A stretch of DNA of 10,552 bases from Verrucomicrobiota bacterium (lineage in GTDB: Bacteria > Verrucomicrobiota > Verrucomicrobiia > Chthoniobacterales > JAFAMB01). Position 1 is the first letter of the stretch, and the number at the start of each line of letters is the position of its first letter. The stretch is taken from NCBI GenBank assembly GCA_019241095.1, contig JAFAXJ010000352.1, positions 1 to 10,552 on the forward strand. Direction: 5' to 3'. The notes beneath the pieces are model-generated. The model was not told the DNA's origin, ran no database searches, and was given only the letters and a program-made list of their open reading frames with translations. This document shows positions 1 to 5,885 of this stretch, in pieces. Both the position numbers and the translations under genes were made by a program.

Positions 1-415
1 TGTGAGTCCCTTTGGCATTTATACAAAAGGTGCGCCTGCAGACGTGGCGGTTCAGCTTGATCAATATAATGACCTCTATGCGGACCCAGTCACTTGGTTG
101 AAACAAGGCTGGGTAGATTATCTTTCTCCTCAATTATATTGGCGAGACAAGAGTGCTCAAAGTTTCTCGTCTCTGCTGCAATGGTGGCGTAGTCCAACCG
201 TTAATCCGCGACAAATTGCGATTTATCCGAGCATCAACCTCGATCATCTGGGCGGTTCATCAGGATGGCCAGTAGACGAGATTGCAGCACAGTTGGCAAT
301 CGAGTTAACAACCAAACCACGCTTTTCCGGTGGTTTCATCCTTTGGAATATCGGTCCGGTTCTGCGTAATCAGAAGGGTGTATCGGGAGTAGTTGCCCGC
401 ACTCCCAAAAGGTAA
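1..415 (+). CDS. Family 10 (GHL10/DUF187) glycosyl hydrolase-like protein, C-terminal part
   Basis: This is the last 138 or so codons of a gene that begins left of the window. The first in-frame codon at base 2 is GTG, but it lies inside the domain, so it is not the start. The fragment has the end of a (beta/alpha)8-barrel of the GHL10/DUF187 type: a short SPFGIY segment, then DQYNDLYADPVTWL, then GWVDYLSPQLYW, where the strand ends in the Gln-Leu-Tyr-Trp typical of this family, and later GGFILWNIG as the last barrel strand. Family members are usually exported or outer-membrane lipoproteins thought to cleave polysaccharides or peptidoglycan-like glycans. The signal peptide would lie in the missing part. 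The substrate cannot be told from this fragment. The gene ends with TAA 145 bases before the aldo/keto reductase on the same strand, and no strong terminator is visible between them. Confidence 0.8.
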   Translation, partial: VSPFGIYTKGAPADVAVQLDQYNDLYADPVTWLKQGWVDYLSPQLYWRDKSAQSFSSLLQWWRSPTVNPRQIAIYPSINLDHLGGSSGWPVDEIAAQLAIELTTKPRFSGGFILWNIGPVLRNQKGVSGVVARTPKR

Positions 416-531
416 ACCGATTGCGAAGGCGACTTCGAGCCGTTAACGCTCAGTGCTCCCTGCTTTCCGCAATTTCTGTTATATTGATTGTGAGCCTTGA
501 GCTCGGCACGCGCCTAACCCTCCCGTTGCTC

Positions 532-560
532 ACCTTGGTCTCTTTGCTACAGTATTCTCC
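532..560 (+). promoter_or_regulatory. Possible promoter placing transcription start at the reductase AUG
   Basis: TTGCTC at 526-531 and TACAGT at 548-553 are separated by 16 bases and resemble -35 and -10 boxes (4 of 6 matches for the -10). Transcription about seven bases after the -10 box would begin at or next to the ATG at 561, giving an almost leaderless message. This fits the lack of a Shine-Dalgarno sequence there. Such box matches arise by chance, so this is only a candidate. Confidence 0.2.
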
Positions 561-1544
561 ATGGAATATCTGCCACTAGGAAAAACCGGACTGAAGGTCT
601 CTCGAATTTGTTTGGGTTGCATGAGTTATGGCAGCACCAAGTGGCGCGAGTGGGTTTTGGAGGAATCCGACTCGATGCCTTTTTTTAAACAAGCACTAAA
701 CGCTGGAATCAATTTTTTTGACACTGCCGACATGTACTCGGCCGGTGTAAGTGAAGAGGTAACCGGACGCGCGCTGAAGAAATTAGGTATAAAACGCGAG
801 CAAGTGGTCATTGCCACGAAGGTCTATAATCCTATGGGCAACACTGTAAACGAGCGTGGCACATCCAAGAAACATATTCGCCATGCGATTGACGCGAGTT
901 TACACAGGTTGGGCTTCGATTACGTCGATCTTTACCAAATCCATCGTTACGACGCGACAACTCCGATGGAAGAAACTTTAGAGGCGCTCACCGATGTCAT
1001 CAACCAGGGGAAAGCACTTTATATCGGTGCTTCCAGCATGTACGCCTGGCAGTTCGCCAAGTTCCTCTACCTGGCTGGACAGCATGGTTTTGCGAGTTTT
1101 GTTTCAATGCAAAACCATTACAATCTCATTTACCGTGAGGAAGAGCGCGAGATGAATCCCCTCTGTCATGTGGAAGGCGTTGGCATCATCCCGTGGAGCC
1201 CGCTAGCACGCGGTTTTCTAGCGGGAAATCGTCGCAAAGAAGACAAAGGAGAAACGATCCGGGCAAAAACCGATGCGTACGCTCATGGCCTTTATTACCA
1301 GGATGCCGATTTCCAAATCGTCGACAAGGTCACTGAGATAGCCAAAAAACGGGGTGCAACTAACGCGCAGATCGCTCTAGCGTGGATTCTACACAAGCCG
1401 GGAATTACAGCTCCCATAATTGGCGCAACCAAGGAACATCATATATCCGACGCGACCAAGGCCCTAGAGATCAAGCTCAGTGAAGAGGAAATCCAATCGC
1501 TCGAGGCCCCTTATCAGCCTCATCCTATCCTTGGTCATTCCTAG
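561..1544 (+). CDS. Aldo/keto reductase, YajO-like
   Basis: A complete 327-residue NADPH-dependent oxidoreductase of the aldo/keto reductase superfamily, expected in the cytosol. The catalytic tetrad is intact: Asp54 and Tyr59 (in NFFDTADMYS), Lys87 (in VIATKVY) and His128 (in DLYQIHRYD). The nucleotide-binding end is also present: IIPWSPLARGFLAG at 209-222 and PIIGATKEHHI at 285-295. From memory, the whole length closely follows E. coli YajO, including the start (PLGKTGLKVSRICLGCMSYG), FVSMQNHYNLIYREEEREM and the C-terminal PYQPHPILG. YajO has been linked to 1-deoxyxylulose 5-phosphate formation, but many relatives reduce assorted aldehydes, so the substrate here is open. The ATG at 561 matches the family N-terminus. 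No Shine-Dalgarno sequence precedes it. It follows the hydrolase on the same strand but need not be co-transcribed, and it converges with mdh. Confidence 0.95.
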   Translation: MEYLPLGKTGLKVSRICLGCMSYGSTKWREWVLEESDSMPFFKQALNAGINFFDTADMYSAGVSEEVTGRALKKLGIKREQVVIATKVYNPMGNTVNERGTSKKHIRHAIDASLHRLGFDYVDLYQIHRYDATTPMEETLEALTDVINQGKALYIGASSMYAWQFAKFLYLAGQHGFASFVSMQNHYNLIYREEEREMNPLCHVEGVGIIPWSPLARGFLAGNRRKEDKGETIRAKTDAYAHGLYYQDADFQIVDKVTEIAKKRGATNAQIALAWILHKPGITAPIIGATKEHHISDATKALEIKLSEEEIQSLEAPYQPHPILGHS

Positions 1545-1603
1545 GCTACTAGGGTTCAACAAAAAGCAGCCCTCTTACGAAAACGGACCATTTTTCATGT
1601 CAG

Positions 1604-1617
1604 TTAGCATGTGCTAA
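1604..1617. repeat. Short perfect inverted repeat in the convergent gap
   Basis: TTAGCA (1604-1609) and TGCTAA (1612-1617) are perfect inverted arms around the two bases TG. The repeat lies 60 bases after the reductase stop, in the 184-base gap between convergent genes. The two-base spacer makes a hairpin unlikely, so if it matters it would be as a binding site for a dimeric protein. No T-run follows on either strand. The rest of 1545-1728 shows no gene, tRNA or clear terminator. Confidence 0.2.
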
Positions 1618-1702
1618 GCGAAACCACGAACTATTGACTGGCTACCTTTGTAATTAGTCAGACCTCTATGTAACGAGACTTGGTTAGACGTGTGCTTGCC
1701 GC

Positions 1703-1723
1703 AAAAGAACTCAGAGCGCTCTG
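1703..1723 (-). terminator. Possible weak terminator after mdh
   Basis: Six bases past the mdh stop, CAGAGCGCTCTG (1712-1723) is a perfect 12-base palindrome. Read in the mdh direction it could fold with a 4-pair stem and a GCGC loop, and it is followed by AGTTCTTTTG, a T-rich stretch at 1703-1709. The stem is short and the T-run is broken, so this is a weak intrinsic terminator at best. It could equally be a protein site or chance. Confidence 0.25.
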
Positions 1724-1728
1724 GCGAA

Positions 1729-2718
1729 TTAGCTATCCCCAAGCAGTGGAACAACAAGCGACTTTTCTTCTTTCAGTTCGTTTATAGTTGCCTCGATGCG
1801 TTGGCGACTGAACTCGTTCAGCTCGAGACCTTGCACTATCTCTCGAGTATCGCCTTTTGTCCGAACCGGGAACGAACTGATCAGGCCCTGCTCGACTCCA
1901 TAACTTCCATCGGAACAAATCGCGACGCTGTACCAATCGTCAGCAGGCGTAGGCGCTACGAGTGAACGAACGGTATCGACTACGGCGTTGGCGGCCGACG
2001 CAGCTGAGGAGGCCCCTCGCGCTTTGATGATTGCTGCACCTCGCTGCTGTACGGTCGGTATAAAGATTTTTTTGAGCCATTCTTCATCACCGATCACCTC
2101 GGGCGCCGGGCGTCCGTCAATCTTAGCGTGATAAAAATCAGGGTACTGAGTCGAGGAATGATTTCCCCAAATGGCGACGTTTGTGACAGATGTCACGTGC
2201 AGACCCGCTTTGCGCGCTAATTGAGCTTTGGCTCGATTTTGATCTAGACGCGTCATCGCGTACCAGCGATCGGACGGAACACTGCGAGCATTGTTCATCG
2301 CAATCAGGCAGTTTGTATTGCACGGATTCCCAACGACTACCACTTTCACATCCGCAGCAGCGTTTTTTTCTATTGCCTGGCCCTGGCCGATAAAAATTTT
2401 CCCGTTTATATCCAGCAGGTCTTTACGTTCCATGCCGGCTTTCCTAGGAACGCTCCCCACCAATAAAGCCCAGCTGACACCCCGGAAGCCTTCTTCTAAA
2501 TCTGCCGTTGCGAGGACATTAGCCAGAAGAGGAAACGCGCAATCCTCCAACTCCATGATCACTCCTTCCAACGCTGCCAATGCCTGTGGTATCTCAATCA
2601 ACCGTAATTCGACTGGCTGGTCGGGGCCAAACATCGAGCCGGTAACGATCCGAAACAGGAGTGAATAACCAATCTGACCGGCAGCACCGGTCACCGCAAT
2701 TTTGAGAGGAGTCTTCAT
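1729..2718 (-). CDS. mdh: NAD-dependent malate dehydrogenase
   Basis: A complete 329-residue enzyme that interconverts malate and oxaloacetate using NAD in the TCA cycle, in the cytosol. It belongs to the LDH/MDH superfamily, cytosolic (type 2) MDH branch. The Rossmann loop is GAAGQIG (11-17). Glu42 in LRLIEIP ends the second strand, where an acidic residue normally holds the adenosine ribose. Substrate arginines are Arg92 and Arg98 in [13 protein letters not shown] and Arg162 in TRLDQNRA. The catalytic pair is Asp159 and His187 (IWGNHS). GNPCNTN at 130-136 is the conserved NAD-contacting loop. Length and both ends fit the family, so ATG 2718 is well supported even though no Shine-Dalgarno sequence precedes it. 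The gene is last in the leftward block, 101 bases after the helicase gene. That gap is long enough for its own promoter, but I could not pick one out. It ends facing the reductase. Confidence 0.97.
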   Translation of the reverse strand: MKTPLKIAVTGAAGQIGYSLLFRIVTGSMFGPDQPVELRLIEIPQALAALEGVIMELEDCAFPLLANVLATADLEEGFRGVSWALLVGSVPRKAGMERKDLLDINGKIFIGQGQAIEKNAAADVKVVVVGNPCNTNCLIAMNNARSVPSDRWYAMTRLDQNRAKAQLARKAGLHVTSVTNVAIWGNHSSTQYPDFYHAKIDGRPAPEVIGDEEWLKKIFIPTVQQRGAAIIKARGASSAASAANAVVDTVRSLVAPTPADDWYSVAICSDGSYGVEQGLISSFPVRTKGDTREIVQGLELNEFSRQRIEATINELKEEKSLVVPLLGDS

Positions 2719-2819
2719 ACTCTGAAATTACGAAGCCGTAAAAAGTTCCGAAGAACAAGCTGCAAATTCGGGTTCGGGCAATATCGTTATCAGCTGCGGC
2801 TGCCGGCCGGGGTCTTCTC

Positions 2820-5798
2820 TCAGACAAACCGTCCCAGGACCGTCGAATAGATAAGAAGTCTACTAACGTTTTTCCCGAATCCACGTTCGATAACGGTTCG
2901 ATACGCCTCTAATTGTGCCAGATATGTCTCGCGCAATCGCAATGCTAATTCACGATCACCTTCAGTAATGCGCCGCTGGTTAGTTTTCCAGTCCAGCAGC
3001 CATAGATCGCCGCCCCTCGTGCCGACTACCAGATCGATAATCCCTTCTGTCCAAGTTGCGATGTCAGCAGGAAAAGCAAAGCTCACTTCCGGCTGAAACC
3101 ACTCAACGCTTTGAGCGAAGTCGGCTATGTCGACGGAGGTACGAAATAGTTCTGCTTCAATCTGAGCTCGGTCAAAGAAAGGCAAATCGCCGTTTATGGT
3201 TCGTAAGAAATTTTTCTGTATTTCGAGACTACCTGACCATGGATACCTTTCTATCCAGTCATGCCACCACCGCCCATAGTTATAGGACGTGGGCTCATCA
3301 TGCAGTTGAGTGTCAGAAACTTCCTCGTCCTTCGCCAGTTCGTGCGGACGTACAAGGTTTGGAATAGAATGCGAGATCCTTGCAGCAGTCGTAAAATCGA
3401 CGACGTCGATGGGCAGTTCCACCTCCTGCCAATGCTCCTCAGTAATCTCATCCAGAGGATCTAACGGCATCTGGACCTCCGGCAATTCGCTCAAGTCAAA
3501 TCCGGCTACCTCTAAAAATGAATTGCGCGCATCCTCGTAAGGCAAATCTGGGAAAAGCAGGGAATGTCGAGCTCGAGTTAGCGTGACATACAACAGTCTT
3601 CGATACTCTTCACGCGATCCCATCTCCTCTTTGCGCACTGACCGTTGACTCATAGAATTCCAAATGACGCAAACACCATCATGAGAAAGCTTCGGGAACC
3701 CTGTCTGTTGGGAGGTGTAAACGCGCCTGCTTAATCCTATAGGCACCACGATCTCCCACTCAAGTCCCTTGGCCGAATGGCTTGTCGTTAACTCGATTGC
3801 ATCTGAAGAAGACTGCTGATCTTGTGCCTCCTCTTCTAAAAGTCCCACCATCTCTTCTACCCAATCGTGAATTGGCTTTGAAACTAGATCAGCCTCGAAC
3901 GCAAGCCGACGCACCTCTTCCAGCACAACCAAATTAGCGCCGATAGCCCTCAACCGGTCTTCGAGCTCAACATTGACTATAATCTGATCAACATAACGTC
4001 CAAGGGTCAGTTTTTCGGCCGATTTTATTTGTTCGGCTAATGTGTTCAGAACCTCTTCAGCAGCGCTTAGCTCAGCACTCTTGTTCCGTCGATCGTGTGA
4101 CCAGGCAGCTAAGTCTGTATCGGCAATCCCAAAGATCTCACGAAGTACCCCATATCGCTCGAATGAGTCCCATGGATGCAGGAGAGTGTAAAGCAAAGCT
4201 ACAGGCCAAGCAAAGGAGGGCACACATGACCACTTCAATTTCTGGCCACGATAGATGTATGGAATTCGCCGTTTCTCGAGCTGTTCGGCAAATCCCGCTA
4301 ACCATTCATGCCGCGGCGCCAGAACTGCTAACTTGTTCCAGGCACTAATACCGAAACCTGCCTTCCCGGCTTGCTGAAACCAGTCTGCAAGTTGACTGGC
4401 CTCAGCCTCGAACACCTCTTCCACATTGATACTTCCAGGGTGTTTTAGAGTGAGTTTCGCGGCGTAACCTGAGCGTACCTGAATATCCGGTACTAAATCA
4501 TCATAACGCGGTTCGTTGATGCTAATTTCAGAGTTTTTGAAACACCTGTTTACGGCATTAACTACTGCCATTGAACAGCGTTTGGTTGTCGTGAAGGCCA
4601 GAAGTTCACCTCCGTGCCCGGAAGCAAACGCCTGATTGATTTTGTGATAATGGTCGGTCGCAGCGCGTTCATAAATCGTCTGGCGCGAATCACCGACCAG
4701 ACAAAACCTGCCCGGTGCGGGGGGATCTCCACTTCCAGGCCAGGGTCCGGTGCTGTGTTCCGGGCGAGTGATCTCGATCAGCACGTCGAACATCGACCGG
4801 GTCGTGTCTTGCGCTTCGTCCAGAATGACGAAGTGATGCCGAGATCGAATGTTCTTCAATATTCCAGGATTCCTCAACAGCTTCTTACAGAGTTCGATCT
4901 GATCGTCGAAGGTGACAAACCCTTCGCTGAAGCTGTTCTGTTGGAATTCTGCTGCTAACCGATTAACAATTTCGTACGAAGCGTCTTCTAACCAGGCAAT
5001 TAAGGGGGACAAGGCCTGACGCAGGGCAGTGATCAATGCTGCAGATTTACTATCCGTAGTCGGCAAATGTAATAAAGTTTCCTCGTCTGATATGTTAGCT
5101 AAGAATGTTTGCAGATCGCGTACTAACTCGGCACGTTTATCTTCGCTTGCAGGATGAACAGAACACTCAATGATCGCGCTTAGGTCAGGCATTGGCGGCA
5201 GTGCTTGAATTCCTCGTGCGGGGGCCGGTTGCGAAACGTCTGCTGCAAGATCCAAGAGTTCATGCCAAGTACAAAAACGTAAGATCTGTCGCACAAGGGG
5301 GTCTTGCGCGAACCGCATGCTGAGTTCTGGATCGCTGGAGAACCGCTGCCATTTCAACTCACGTTCCCTCGCTGAAGGAATTACAATTCGCTCAGGTAGG
5401 CCAAGTTCGATCTGGTGTTCCGTAATCAGGCTTAAACAAAAGCTATGAATCGTTCCGAAAAAAGCTTGGTCCAGCCGTTTTAGAACCTTACGGACTTTAG
5501 ATCCTTGCTGCAAAATCTCAGCGCGTGTTCGTCTGCGAAACTCGTTAGCGGCACTGATGGTGTATGTCACCACGGTCAAGCGAGGCAAAATATCTTCTGG
5601 CTGCCGCGCGGCGATAGTGGCAATCCTTTCAACGATAGCTCGCGTTTTTCCGGCCCCAGCGCTGGCGATTACTGAAAAGTTTTGCCGGATTTCTTCTCTA
5701 AAACGGCTTCTGTCTCTCTGATCCGGGGACACAGTGACAAGAATACGGCGCGCTCTCACGCAGAACAAGGTTATGTCCGATTTTAGGAGCCATAGCAC
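2820..5798 (-). CDS. AddA-like UvrD/Rep-family helicase with C-terminal PD-(D/E)XK nuclease
   Basis: A protein of up to 992 residues expected to be the motor subunit of a RecBCD/AddAB-type complex that unwinds and resects DNA ends. Superfamily 1A helicase motifs appear in order: Walker A ASAGAGKT (45-52), TYTISAANEFRRR near 78-90, GTIHSF (115-120), Walker B LDEAQD (326-331), motif III LVGDSRQTIY (367-376), motif IV around TTKRCS (404-409), motif V TSHSAKGLEWE (672-682) and motif VI LLYVTLTRARHSLL (735-748). The C-terminal nuclease has His846, Glu904, Asp922 (GIIDLV), Asp936 and Lys938 (LLDWKTN), and the QLEAY motif at 962-966, so it looks active. It is shorter than classical AddA (about 1,200 residues). 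The start is unsure. GTG 5798 has no Shine-Dalgarno sequence, and family N-termini resemble the stretch VSPDQ, so GTG 5732 is a good alternative. It lies 87 bases after its AddB-like partner. The symbol is withheld because orthology cannot be shown here. Confidence 0.9.
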   Translation of the reverse strand: MLWLLKSDITLFCVRARRILVTVSPDQRDRSRFREEIRQNFSVIASAGAGKTRAIVERIATIAARQPEDILPRLTVVTYTISAANEFRRRTRAEILQQGSKVRKVLKRLDQAFFGTIHSFCLSLITEHQIELGLPERIVIPSARERELKWQRFSSDPELSMRFAQDPLVRQILRFCTWHELLDLAADVSQPAPARGIQALPPMPDLSAIIECSVHPASEDKRAELVRDLQTFLANISDEETLLHLPTTDSKSAALITALRQALSPLIAWLEDASYEIVNRLAAEFQQNSFSEGFVTFDDQIELCKKLLRNPGILKNIRSRHHFVILDEAQDTTRSMFDVLIEITRPEHSTGPWPGSGDPPAPGRFCLVGDSRQTIYERAATDHYHKINQAFASGHGGELLAFTTTKRCSMAVVNAVNRCFKNSEISINEPRYDDLVPDIQVRSGYAAKLTLKHPGSINVEEVFEAEASQLADWFQQAGKAGFGISAWNKLAVLAPRHEWLAGFAEQLEKRRIPYIYRGQKLKWSCVPSFAWPVALLYTLLHPWDSFERYGVLREIFGIADTDLAAWSHDRRNKSAELSAAEEVLNTLAEQIKSAEKLTLGRYVDQIIVNVELEDRLRAIGANLVVLEEVRRLAFEADLVSKPIHDWVEEMVGLLEEEAQDQQSSSDAIELTTSHSAKGLEWEIVVPIGLSRRVYTSQQTGFPKLSHDGVCVIWNSMSQRSVRKEEMGSREEYRRLLYVTLTRARHSLLFPDLPYEDARNSFLEVAGFDLSELPEVQMPLDPLDEITEEHWQEVELPIDVVDFTTAARISHSIPNLVRPHELAKDEEVSDTQLHDEPTSYNYGRWWHDWIERYPWSGSLEIQKNFLRTINGDLPFFDRAQIEAELFRTSVDIADFAQSVEWFQPEVSFAFPADIATWTEGIIDLVVGTRGGDLWLLDWKTNQRRITEGDRELALRLRETYLAQLEAYRTVIERGFGKNVSRLLIYSTVLGRFV

Positions 5799-5885
5799 TC
5801 GTCGGCGTCGCGAGGCGCACCTCCGGGGGGACCGGTTCTCGCGGTCACTTCGGACATCTGCCCGTACCGAGCCTCTCCACCCTTA

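Noticed and set aside
424..437. Hairpin CGAAG-GCGA-CTTCG just after the glycosyl hydrolase stop
   Set aside because: The stem has only five pairs and no T-run follows, so it is not a convincing intrinsic terminator.
1690..1965. A 91-codon plus-strand frame over the 3' end of mdh
   Set aside because: It is antisense to the well-conserved C-terminus of Mdh, has no recognisable domain, and is best explained as a shadow frame.
2741..2771. Terminator-like arms CCGAA and TTCGG followed by a T-run between the helicase gene and mdh
   Set aside because: The stem has five pairs around a 14-base loop and is too weak to call as a terminator or attenuator.
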